Shown here: positions 1 through 5,622 of the stretch, piece by piece
Layout of the letters: the number at the start of each line of letters is the position of its first letter
How positions within the stretch are numbered: position 1 is the first letter of the stretch
Origin: Bacillota bacterium
Lineage (GTDB): Bacteria > Bacillota > Clostridia > Peptostreptococcales > Thermotaleaceae
NCBI GenBank assembly: GCA_023623095.1
Contig: JAMNXX010000144.1
Coordinates: 1 to 8,511 of the forward strand
DNA: 8,511 nt
Direction of reading: 5' to 3'
Made by a program: the position numbers and the translations under genes
The notes under the pieces: generated by a model
Database searches by the model: none
What the model saw: the letters and a program-made list of their open reading frames with translations, nothing else
Told to the model about the DNA's origin: nothing

Positions 1-291
1 GGATTCTTTATACAATAAGTCCGTTACGATTCTTCCTTTCAGAAGGTGTTCTTCTGTTATCCTCGGAACGTCTTCTACTTTGATTCTGCTGTAGAATGCC
101 CCTTCCGGATAAACAATCACGATCGGTCCTACCTCACAAAGTCCAAAACAGCCTGTTCGCACAACTTTCACTTCGTTTGCAAGTTGAAGCTTTTCCAATT
201 CTGTTTCAAATGCTTCTATTATTTTTTCAGAGCCTGAAGAAGTACAACCCGTTCCTCCACAGACCAATACATGTGATCGATACAATTCCAT
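1..291 (-). CDS. NuoF/HylB-like NAD(P)H oxidoreductase subunit, N-terminal [2Fe-2S] domain (partial)
   Basis: The first 97 codons of a longer gene that runs off the left edge. They form a thioredoxin-like [2Fe-2S] ferredoxin domain with the four expected ligands: C11 and C16 in VCGGTGC, and C48 and C52 in TGCFGLC. This domain sits at the N-terminus of clostridial NuoF-type subunits (HylB, HndC, the diaphorase subunit of electron-bifurcating hydrogenases and formate dehydrogenases), followed there by FMN/NADH-binding and 4Fe-4S parts that would lie outside the window. The closing stretch EEHLLKGRIV is typical of the linker into the FMN domain. The ATG at 291 is the only reasonable start: an in-frame TGA lies a few codons upstream, and GAGGGGG precedes it by about 7 bases. 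No NuoE-type gene is upstream; instead there is transporter debris. Family assignment is firm; whether the partner is a hydrogenase or a formate dehydrogenase cannot be seen. Confidence 0.88.
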   Translation of the reverse strand, partial: MELYRSHVLVCGGTGCTSSGSEKIIEAFETELEKLQLANEVKVVRTGCFGLCEVGPIVIVYPEGAFYSRIKVEDVPRITEEHLLKGRIVTDLLYKES

Positions 292-357
292 TTTCCGACC
301 CCCTCACTCCATTTTCCATTAAGCTGCTTCTTGATTCACGGATCGATTTTCTAATTT

Positions 358-480
358 CTATTGCCTGCTTTCAGCGTCAGGTTCAGCTTCTTTTGTCTTA
401 TCGTAAAATATGCGCCAAAAGATAGGGACAATCACAGCACCCAGCATATTCCCTATGGCTACAGGGGTAAGGTTGTTCAT
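358..480 (-). pseudogene. C-terminal remnant of a formate/nitrite transporter (FNT family)
   Basis: A 40-codon frame, ending with TAG at 358-360, begins MNNLTPVAIGNMLGA and continues through a hydrophobic stretch (VIVPIFWRIF) into a short charged tail. This corresponds to the conserved N-L-x-P-V-T-x-G-N-x-x-G-G segment and last membrane helix of FNT channels (FocA, NirC and relatives), which carry formate, nitrite or hydrosulfide. FNT proteins are normally about 250-290 residues with six membrane helices; here everything upstream is missing, and an in-frame TAG lies directly before the ATG at 480. No Shine-Dalgarno site supports translation as a separate peptide. The NuoF-like gene starts 66 bases downstream, so an intact transporter may once have preceded it. 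The family match rests on one short but well-conserved motif. Confidence 0.68.
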
Positions 481-706
481 CTATTTGAATAACGGAACAT
501 TTCGATTTTTTGATCCCTACATCAATTCTCTTCCCTGCAATTTCTTTAAGCCTAACATTCTTTTTTCATAAATCTTTTCCTGCTAAAAATATTATATCAG
601 AGCTTTCTTGCAAGAAAAGAAGTATCTCTCTTTTCAATAAGGTAATATTTTCCTGAACCGGAACCAATCCGCAAACATCAACACATTCTATTTTTTTGAA
701 ATTCAC
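473..706 (-). pseudogene. Unrecognised reading frame broken by one TGA (likely gene remnant)
   Basis: From a possible GTG at 706 the frame reads about 46 residues (for example CVDVCGLVPVQEN, then LLKREILLFLQE and SDIIFLAGKDL), meets TGA at 566-568, and continues in the same frame with protein-like sequence (RLKEIAGKRIDVGIKKSK) until it runs into the transporter remnant near 480. The residue pattern, with a hydrophobic strand IIFLAG and an amphipathic helix before it, looks like coding sequence with a late nonsense change. There is no convincing ribosome binding site at the GTG, and upstream the frame passes into the fabI terminator, so the original 5' end is probably lost. I do not recognise the family. 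It could still be chance open sequence; a selenocysteine reading of the TGA is not supported by any strong stem-loop after it. Confidence 0.35.
591..617 (-). promoter_or_regulatory. Candidate extended -10 promoter with adjacent 14-bp palindrome
   Basis: On the - strand TGATATAAT matches an extended -10 (TGN-TATAAT), with the hexamer at 596-591. A perfect 14-bp palindrome, TTTCTTGCAAGAAA, lies at 604-617, where the spacer and -35 region would be, a usual place for a repressor site. The -35 hexamer is poor, which fits reliance on the extended -10. It would transcribe toward the NuoF-like gene, about 300 bases downstream, through the transporter remnant. It lies inside the broken reading frame, so it could be chance. 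The palindrome does not match Rex, CcpA or Fur consensus sequences that I know. Confidence 0.35.
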
Positions 707-724
707 TTCTTTTTTATAGCCGCT

Positions 725-773
725 CAAAATAAAAAAGAAGCCCAGATAAATTTTTAATTTTTACCCGGGCTTT
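725..773 (-). terminator. Rho-independent terminator after fabI
   Basis: Read on the - strand, the arm AAGCCCGGGTAA (772-761) pairs with TTATCTGGGCTT (749-738) through about 12 bp. The only deviations are two G-U pairs, which work only for RNA made from this strand. The loop is AT-rich and the stem is followed by CTTTTTTATTTTG. It lies about 80 bases beyond the fabI stop codon and closes the FHA-SEDS-PBP-fabI transcription unit. Confidence 0.85.
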
Positions 774-850
774 GATTCAAGAAGGTCTCCGTATATTTCA
801 CTGTCTCCTCTTCAAAAGAGGCAAAACACAATCTTTAGAAAGAACCTTTT

Positions 851-1624
851 TTAGTATCCCAATATATTATACCCGCCGTCCACATGAATAATCTCCCCCG
901 TAATGCCGCTGCTTAGAGGGCTGCAGAGAAACAGCGCTGTATTTGCAACTTCTTCCGGCTGAATCAGGCGCTTGAGCGGCGTTTTTTCTTCAAATCCTTT
1001 CAGCATATCCGTAAAACCTCTTACTCCCTTTGCCGCTAACGTTTTAATCGGTGCGGCAGAAACTCCGTTGACCCGTATATTGTCTTTACCCAAGTCAGCA
1101 GCCAAATATCGGATGCTCGAATCCAATGCGGATTTTGCTACGCCCATTACATTATAATTCTTTACAACTCTTTCTCCTCCCAGATATGTGAGGGTAACGA
1201 TGCTTCCGCCTTCTGTCATGAGCGGTTTCGCATATTTGGAAACTGCCACCAGAGAATATACGCTGATATTTTGCGCCAAAAGGTATCCTTCTCTGGAAGT
1301 ATCCAGATACAATCCTTCCAGCTCTTCTTTTTTTGCATGTGCGATGCTATGTACCACTCCATGCAGCGTTCCAAACCCTTCTTTTACTTTTTCAAATAAC
1401 CTTTGAATATCTTCATCCTTTGTCACATCACATTCAACCAACAATGGTTTTTCTTCCCAATCATCTATCAGCTTTTCCAAACTCCTGAGGCTCTTTTCTC
1501 CCTGGTAGGAAAAAGCCAAGCGGGCGCCGGCTTTTTTAAAAACCTGTGCAATGGCCCACGCGATGCTCCATTTATTCGCGATCCCCATGATCAAAATATT
1601 TCTATCCTTCAATAATGTATTCAT
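851..1624 (-). CDS. fabI: Enoyl-[acyl-carrier-protein] reductase (FabI type)
   Basis: Catalyses the last step of each cycle of type II fatty-acid elongation in the cytosol, reducing trans-2-enoyl-ACP with NADH or NADPH. The 257-residue protein has the usual FabI length and layout: the nucleotide-binding motif GIANKWSIAWAIA (14-26), the SIAHA strand (93-97), and the active-site signature with Y147, Y157 and K164 in the FabI spacing Y-x9-Y-x6-K (TYLGGER, then YNVMGVAK). RVNGVSAAPIKTLAA (184-198) and HVDGGY (247-252) are further family signatures. The start is the ATG at 1624, with AAGGAG 8 bases before it; the GTG three codons upstream overlaps that ribosome site. It follows the PBP gene by 62 bases and is probably the last gene of that operon, ahead of the terminator at 725-773. 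Many Clostridia use the unrelated FabK, so FabI is informative. It is the classical triclosan target class. Confidence 0.95.
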   Translation of the reverse strand: MNTLLKDRNILIMGIANKWSIAWAIAQVFKKAGARLAFSYQGEKSLRSLEKLIDDWEEKPLLVECDVTKDEDIQRLFEKVKEGFGTLHGVVHSIAHAKKEELEGLYLDTSREGYLLAQNISVYSLVAVSKYAKPLMTEGGSIVTLTYLGGERVVKNYNVMGVAKSALDSSIRYLAADLGKDNIRVNGVSAAPIKTLAAKGVRGFTDMLKGFEEKTPLKRLIQPEEVANTALFLCSPLSSGITGEIIHVDGGYNILGY

Positions 1625-1632
1625 CTTGCACA

Positions 1633-1638
1633 CTCCTT
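1633..1638 (-). promoter_or_regulatory. Shine-Dalgarno site that fixes the fabI start
   Basis: AAGGAG on the - strand, 8 bases before the ATG at 1624. Its last base is the first base of the upstream in-frame GTG, which rules that GTG out as the start. Confidence 0.8.
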
Positions 1639-1686
1639 ATTTTTATTGATATTTTTATGAATAGCTCCAACCATAGGAGCAAATGA

Positions 1687-3093
1687 CTATTGCAATTTTT
1701 CTAAAGCTTTTATCATGATATCCCGTGCAATCGGAGCAGCACTCTCTCCCCCTGTTTTATCAATGCTCTCCAGCACCACAGCAATTGCTATCTTTGGATC
1801 TTCTGCCGGCGCAAACCCAATAAACCATGCATGGGTCTTTTTCGTTTCATTTTCTGCAGTACCTGTTTTCCCCGCCACTTTTACATTTTTGATGCGCGCA
1901 TTTCTGCCTGTCCCTTTTTCTACTACTTGGACCATCATCTCTTTTAACTGCGCGATAACCTCTTCGCTGCTTACTTGAGATAGGGTAGCTACTCTGCCCG
2001 TTTTGATCGTTCTTCCTTCCGGCGAAAGCACTTCTTTGACCAAAATGGGTTTCATCATCCTTCCGTCATTAGAAATTGAAGCAGCAACCATCGCCATATT
2101 CAACGGTGTCACCAATATTTTTCCTTGTCCGATTGCAGAAGCACCGAGATCCGGCTTTGTAACGATCTTGCTTTCCGGAAAGATAGAATTTTTTGTGCTT
2201 AGATCAAATGAAATCTCTTTGTTAAACCAATATCTTTGCGCAGTATCTTTTAATTTTGTCTTTCCAAGCTCCAGCCCCATCTGGCTAAATGCCACGTTGC
2301 AGGACTTCACCAGGGCTTCTTCCAAATCGATGGCTCCATGTGCCGTCTCTCCATAGTCCTTTAAAGTATAGCCTTCGATGGAAACGGATCCTTTGCATTG
2401 AAATCCTTTGGAAACTTCCTCATCCTCCAATGCTGCCGTAGCCGTGATCACCTTAAAAACAGAGCCGGGTGTATATAGCCCCATCGTTCCCCTGTTCAAA
2501 AGCGGGCTGTCCGGGTTCTCGATGATTTCCGTCCAGTTCTCTTTCAGCTTCGAAGGATTAAAATCCGGTTTGCTGACCATCGCATAGATCTCCCCGGTCT
2601 GAGGATTTAACGCGACGATGGCTCCTTTTTTTCCTTTCAGTTTTTGGTTTGCATACACCTGCAGATCATGGTCGATCGTTAAAATAAGATGATTTCCCTT
2701 TTTTTCGGTTTTCGAAAGTTTGTCTTTAAACTCCTGGATTGGATTCCCCGCATCGATAGCCAGCAGCTCCTGATTATAGGATGACTCTAATCCTGCTTTT
2801 CCGTATTCTTTTGAGCTGTACCCGATAATATGGCTGTATATATTTTCATATGGGTAATAACGGATTTGTCCATTTTCGGTTTTTTCACTATAAGCGAGGG
2901 TATTTCCGTTTCTGTCTACGATCATCCCCCGCAGGATATTCTCCTCATTCACCCACTGCCTTTTATTATAAGCATTTTTTTGAATCTTTGCAGCCTCAAA
3001 TACTTCAAAATAGCTTAAATAAACAACCAAACTGATAAAAAGTCCAGTAAAAACGACCAATACTCTTATAATCCTTTTGGGTTCAATATCCAT
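1687..3093 (-). CDS. pbpA: Class B penicillin-binding protein (PbpA/FtsI-type transpeptidase)
   Basis: Cross-links peptidoglycan stem peptides on the outer face of the membrane. The 468-residue protein has a short cytoplasmic end and one membrane helix (about 8-30), a compact N-terminal domain starting with RGMIVDRNG (55-63) and including GYSSKEYGKAGLE (91-103), then a transpeptidase domain. All three catalytic motifs are intact: S211-x-x-K214 (SVFK), S264-C-N266, and K409-T-G411. There is no PASTA domain. The small N-terminal domain and overall length resemble actinobacterial PbpA more than long E. coli-type PBP2. The start is ATG 3093, which has AGGAGG 6 bases before it; the ATG at 3114 lacks such a site. 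The gene overlaps the end of the SEDS gene by 11 bases, so the two are translationally linked, consistent with a polymerase/transpeptidase pair. Whether it serves elongation, division or sporulation cannot be told. Confidence 0.93.
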   Translation of the reverse strand: MDIEPKRIIRVLVVFTGLFISLVVYLSYFEVFEAAKIQKNAYNKRQWVNEENILRGMIVDRNGNTLAYSEKTENGQIRYYPYENIYSHIIGYSSKEYGKAGLESSYNQELLAIDAGNPIQEFKDKLSKTEKKGNHLILTIDHDLQVYANQKLKGKKGAIVALNPQTGEIYAMVSKPDFNPSKLKENWTEIIENPDSPLLNRGTMGLYTPGSVFKVITATAALEDEEVSKGFQCKGSVSIEGYTLKDYGETAHGAIDLEEALVKSCNVAFSQMGLELGKTKLKDTAQRYWFNKEISFDLSTKNSIFPESKIVTKPDLGASAIGQGKILVTPLNMAMVAASISNDGRMMKPILVKEVLSPEGRTIKTGRVATLSQVSSEEVIAQLKEMMVQVVEKGTGRNARIKNVKVAGKTGTAENETKKTHAWFIGFAPAEDPKIAIAVVLESIDKTGGESAAPIARDIMIKALEKLQ

Positions 3094-4312
3094 GCTCTTC
3101 CTCCTGTTCCCCATCCAATTCCTCTGAAGCGACTTGTAAGATTCCTAGAGATACAAAGCTAGATATGAGCGAACTTCCACCGTAACTCACAAAAGGCAGT
3201 GTCACTCCTGTAAGGGGGATCATCTTCATCACCCCGCCAAGGATGATAAAAGCCTGAAATCCAAACATCATCGTGATCCCCAACGCAACAATGCGGAAAA
3301 AACGATGCTGTTGATACAGCGCGATCTTGAATCCCCTATATACCAAGATCATGAAAAGCATGATAACAGCGATTCCCCCAAAAATCCCCATCTCTTCACA
3401 GATAGCAGAAAATATAAAATCCGTATGCACCTCCGGAATAAATTCCGGATGCCCTAATCCCACTCCTGTTCCAAAAAAACCTCCTGATGCGATTGCAAAC
3501 AATGATTGGGTGATCTGATAGCCTTTGCTGTCAATATGCTGCCAAGGATCCAGCCAAGTGATCACCCGCACCTGCACATGGTTGATGAAAAAATAGCTAA
3601 ACAGGGCTATCAGAGAAGCAAAGGCAAGATTATACAAAATCCATTTCCTGTTTTTGTCATAAATATAAGCGATCGTAATGAATACAAGAAAAAACAGCAG
3701 CGCTCCTCCTAAATCCCGCTGGATAAATAAAAATCCAATATAGCTATATACGATCACCCAAAATGTATATGGATTCTTAAATACATTTTGTTTGACATAA
3801 TAGGAAGCCAAAAAAAATACAAAAAGAATCTTGATGATTTCCGAAGGCTGAAAATTAAACCCTGCTATCCGGATCCAATTGGTCGCTCCTTTTACCTTGA
3901 CTCCAAACAGCAATGTGGCAATAAATAAAATCATTGAAAGAAGCACATATATATTTGTGAACCTTTCCCATCCTTTCATCTTCTTGGTTATCAAATAGGC
4001 CAAAAAGAAACTGAGGATCCCAAACCCAAGCCAAAGGATCTGTTTGAGTCCATATTCAGGATGGATGCGGTAGATCATGATGACCCCAATGCTGACAAGC
4101 ATTCCCATAATCAAAAATAAATAATGATCTCCATAAGAGATTTTTTGTAGCAAAAAATTAGAAAGATAAATAAGGGCGATCAGCGATATCCCTGCAATGA
4201 TAAAGGTTCGATCCATATCCTCCCTGTAAAAATAAATGAGGAAGAGCGCCATGGCATTCATCAGAACCAGTAGGTTTTGGGGCGTTTTATAACTAAATAA
4301 TTTTGCAAGCAT
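3083..4312 (-). CDS. SEDS-family peptidoglycan glycosyltransferase (FtsW/RodA/SpoVE)
   Basis: An integral membrane enzyme that polymerises lipid II into glycan strands, normally with a class B PBP as partner. The 409 residues are mostly hydrophobic, with about ten predicted membrane segments. SEDS signatures are present in order: GATNWIRI (142-149), QPSEIIKILF (155-164), QRDLGGALLFF (198-208), ITWLDPW (251-257), GYQITQSLFAIASGG (264-278), HTDFIFSAICEEMG (297-309), and the C-terminal LTGVTLPFVSYGGSS. D299 in the HTDF loop is in the extracellular region that mutational work on RodA and FtsW implicates in catalysis. The start is taken as ATG 4312, 8 bases after AGAGGG; a GTG at 4321 would add three residues but overlaps that site. 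The last codons are acidic and encode the ribosome site of the PBP gene. RodA and FtsW cannot be told apart safely, so no symbol is given. Confidence 0.93.
   Translation of the reverse strand: MLAKLFSYKTPQNLLVLMNAMALFLIYFYREDMDRTFIIAGISLIALIYLSNFLLQKISYGDHYLFLIMGMLVSIGVIMIYRIHPEYGLKQILWLGFGILSFFLAYLITKKMKGWERFTNIYVLLSMILFIATLLFGVKVKGATNWIRIAGFNFQPSEIIKILFVFFLASYYVKQNVFKNPYTFWVIVYSYIGFLFIQRDLGGALLFFLVFITIAYIYDKNRKWILYNLAFASLIALFSYFFINHVQVRVITWLDPWQHIDSKGYQITQSLFAIASGGFFGTGVGLGHPEFIPEVHTDFIFSAICEEMGIFGGIAVIMLFMILVYRGFKIALYQQHRFFRIVALGITMMFGFQAFIILGGVMKMIPLTGVTLPFVSYGGSSLISSFVSLGILQVASEELDGEQEEEHGY
3100..3105 (-). promoter_or_regulatory. Shine-Dalgarno site for pbpA inside the SEDS gene
   Basis: A full AGGAGG on the - strand, 6 bases before ATG 3093, inside the last codons of the SEDS gene (a Glu-rich tail). 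It decides the PBP start over the upstream in-frame ATG at 3114 and ties translation of the two genes together. Confidence 0.8.
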
Positions 4313-4320
4313 CTTTTTCA

Positions 4321-4328
4321 CCCTCTTT
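4321..4328 (-). promoter_or_regulatory. Shine-Dalgarno site for the SEDS gene, overlapping the FHA stop codon
   Basis: AAAGAGGG on the - strand begins within the TAA stop of the FHA gene (4327-4329) and lies 8 bases before ATG 4312. The overlap suggests coupled translation and favours ATG 4312 over GTG 4321. Confidence 0.65.
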
Positions 4329-4758
4329 AATCTCCCGATACATATAAAAATTCTACCTGGCCGATTTTGATACGGTCTCCATTTTTCAATCTGACTACAT
4401 CCATGATGCGATCCCCGTTTAAATAGCTTCCATTTGCGCTATCCAAATCCTCGAGAAAAAACGTCCCCTCATCCAGTATCAGCCTTGCATGTCTCCCTGA
4501 AATATAAGGATCTTTCAGGACAATATCATTTTCATTCTTCCTTCCAATCGTAACAGAACCCTCCAAGGAATAGACTTCTTTCACCGGAAAAGGGAGTTGG
4601 TTTTTTCGATTGACTAATTTGAGATAAGGAATATCCTTTTCCATCCCATCATGAAAATTTTTAATGTCCAAATAGATCAACCGGATGATATGGAAAATAA
4701 ATATGTAAATAATTAAGATGAAAAAATATCGAAAAATCATCGATAAAAAATCAAACAT
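4327..4758 (-). CDS. Membrane-anchored FHA-domain protein
   Basis: A 143-residue protein with one N-terminal membrane helix (about 8-30, rich in I and F), a short linker, and a C-terminal forkhead-associated domain (about 65-140). FHA domains bind phosphothreonine peptides. The conserved residues are present: G72-R73 in IGRKNENDIVL, S88 and H90 in SGRHARL, and N109-G110 with N114 in SANGSYLNG. The order of the segments suggests that the FHA domain faces the cytoplasm, where Ser/Thr kinases act. It is the first gene of an operon with the SEDS and PBP genes. In Actinobacteria, FhaB sits beside rodA and pbpA with kinase genes; by analogy this protein may recruit or regulate the glycan machinery, but no kinase gene is in the window. 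Start ATG 4758 has AAGGTG 5 bases upstream. Confidence 0.92.
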   Translation of the reverse strand: MFDFLSMIFRYFFILIIYIFIFHIIRLIYLDIKNFHDGMEKDIPYLKLVNRKNQLPFPVKEVYSLEGSVTIGRKNENDIVLKDPYISGRHARLILDEGTFFLEDLDSANGSYLNGDRIMDVVRLKNGDRIKIGQVEFLYVSGD

Positions 4759-4821
4759 TCCATCACCTTGCTATCTTTCAATCCCATTTTTACTTGATGC
4801 ACTCTTTGATTGTTCTCTTAT

Positions 4822-4850
4822 ATTATACTAAATATTCAAATAGAACAAAA
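4822..4850 (-). promoter_or_regulatory. Probable promoter of the FHA-SEDS-PBP-fabI operon
   Basis: On the - strand a perfect -10 TATAAT lies at 4827-4822, about 64 bases before the FHA start. The -35 is weak: TTTTGT at 4850-4845 gives a 17-base spacer, or TTGTTC at 4848-4843 a 15-base spacer. Both fall in the T tract that follows the terminator stem of the upstream gene, so terminator and promoter share bases. Confidence 0.6.
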
Positions 4851-4900
4851 TGACTTTCAAAAGATTCCAATTCAAAAGAAATCTTTTTAAAAGTCATTTC
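4847..4900 (-). terminator. Terminator after the DsbA-family gene (long AT-rich hairpin)
   Basis: A perfect 10-bp inverted repeat, AAATGACTTT (4848-4857) with AAAGTCATTT (4890-4899), encloses a second pairing region (AAAGATT with AATCTTT) and a loop near 4869-4878. Together they make an imperfect hairpin with an arm of about 20 bases. On the - strand the stem is followed by TTTTGTTCTATTT, and it starts 12 bases beyond the DsbA-family stop codon. It also has T-rich sequence at the other end, but no + strand gene needs it. Confidence 0.7.
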
Positions 4901-4911
4901 GATTTTAAGTT

Positions 4912-5505
4912 TTATTTGATGAAATTTTCTAATTCCTCATGCATATACAATCCCTGAAGCGTGATATTTGTTTCAATTAAAAAAGCAGGAAGTGCTCCCA
5001 TATCCTTTTTCGCATATTGTTTTTTCCACTCTGCATTGACATTTTGTAAATGAGGCTGCGCTGCAGCCTCTCTGAATCTCTCAAAATCTAATGCCAGATT
5101 CATACAAACTTTATAAAGGATGTTCCAGTCCCCGATATTCTCATTGTAAACGAAAACCCGGTTAAACAATTCTTCTATTACTTCTGCTGTCCTTTCCCCA
5201 TTTGTTTGTATGCTGACAAAATCCGTCAACAACATTGCCAAATGCGTATTATATAATATAGAAGGTTGATAATAAGGAATCTCTTGCTTTTTTGCCAACA
5301 TGCTAACTTTTTTCTCTATTTTGTTCTTTTGACGAATCCCAATCGCCTTTTCCAAAAGGACTCCCTCCGACGGCGTTTGCGGAAATAATTCAACAGGAAC
5401 CCAGAAAACCCTTACATCTTTTTTCCTCTCTATCTCCCTGACTTCTCTAAACATCAAATAACAATACGGGCAGATATAATCATAGATAAATATTAAATCT
5501 CTCAC
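4912..5505 (-). CDS. DsbA-family (FrnE-like) thiol oxidoreductase with CPYC motif
   Basis: About 197 residues with a thioredoxin-fold start, FIYDYICPYCYLMFREV, in which C12-P-Y-C15 is the redox pair, a helical insert (about 40-150) including YNTHLAMLL, which resembles the (N/A)xHxA helix of FrnE-type proteins, and a cis-proline site near P173 in GALPAFLI. The family exchanges disulfides or acts on small thiols (DsbA, FrnE, 2-hydroxychromene-2-carboxylate isomerase relatives). There is no signal peptide, so it should be cytosolic, unlike true periplasmic DsbA. The start is uncertain: GAGGGAG at 5520-5514 rules out the GTG at 5514; GTG 5505 (8-base gap) is preferred over GTG 5508 (5-base gap). 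It stands between pepF and the FHA operon with its own terminator. Substrate unknown. Confidence 0.78.
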   Translation of the reverse strand: MRDLIFIYDYICPYCYLMFREVREIERKKDVRVFWVPVELFPQTPSEGVLLEKAIGIRQKNKIEKKVSMLAKKQEIPYYQPSILYNTHLAMLLTDFVSIQTNGERTAEVIEELFNRVFVYNENIGDWNILYKVCMNLALDFERFREAAAQPHLQNVNAEWKKQYAKKDMGALPAFLIETNITLQGLYMHEELENFIK

Positions 5506-5530
5506 CACGGACACTCCCTCATCGATCTCT

Positions 5531-5548
5531 GGTATATATCTTTATACC
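5531..5548. repeat. Small inverted repeat upstream of the DsbA-family gene
   Basis: GGTATA (5531-5536) and TATACC (5543-5548) form a perfect 6-bp inverted repeat with a 6-base gap, about 26 bases before the DsbA-family start. It could be an operator or a weak leader hairpin, and on the - strand it contains a TATAAA that could serve as a -10. AT-rich sequence produces such repeats by chance, so the call is weak. Confidence 0.3.
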
Positions 5549-5622
5549 CTTGAAACCATAAAAAATTCATGTTCTTTAGAAGCGTTCCGCTTTTTATTTT
5601 GTAATTTTCCTAAAAGGATGTC

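Larger units (their letters stand above)
292..850. other. 559-base stretch without an intact gene; gene debris and control signals
   Basis: No complete gene fits here on either strand. On the - strand, reading toward the NuoF-like gene, it holds the terminator of fabI (about 725-773), a reading frame broken by TGA (706 to about 473), a candidate extended -10 promoter (591-596) next to a 14-bp palindrome (604-617), and the tail of a formate/nitrite transporter (480-358). A short inverted repeat CCTCTT-CAA-AAGAGG lies at 807-821, without a T tract. The + strand frame at 96-425 is a shadow of the NuoF-like gene and the debris. The stretch looks like the scar of a deletion or rearrangement. Confidence 0.6.

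Noticed and set aside
96..425. + strand reading frame of 109 residues
   Set aside because: It lies opposite the NuoF-like gene and the transporter remnant, has no family resemblance and no ribosome site; a shadow frame.
566..568. In-frame TGA as a possible selenocysteine codon
   Set aside because: No stable GC-rich stem-loop follows it, the frame has no good start, and the surrounding region carries other gene debris. A nonsense change is simpler.
807..821. Inverted repeat CCTCTT-CAA-AAGAGG just after fabI
   Set aside because: Short stem without a T tract; the real terminator is the stronger hairpin at 725-773.
1664..1680. Inverted repeat GCTCC/GGAGC between the PBP and fabI genes
   Set aside because: A 5-bp stem with no T tract; too weak to call a terminator or riboswitch, so the operon is taken as continuous.
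5580..5600. Hairpin AAGCG-TTC-CGCTT as a terminator for pepF
   Set aside because: The T tract follows it only on the + strand, where no gene ends; on the pepF strand no T run is adjacent and the stem is just 5 bp.
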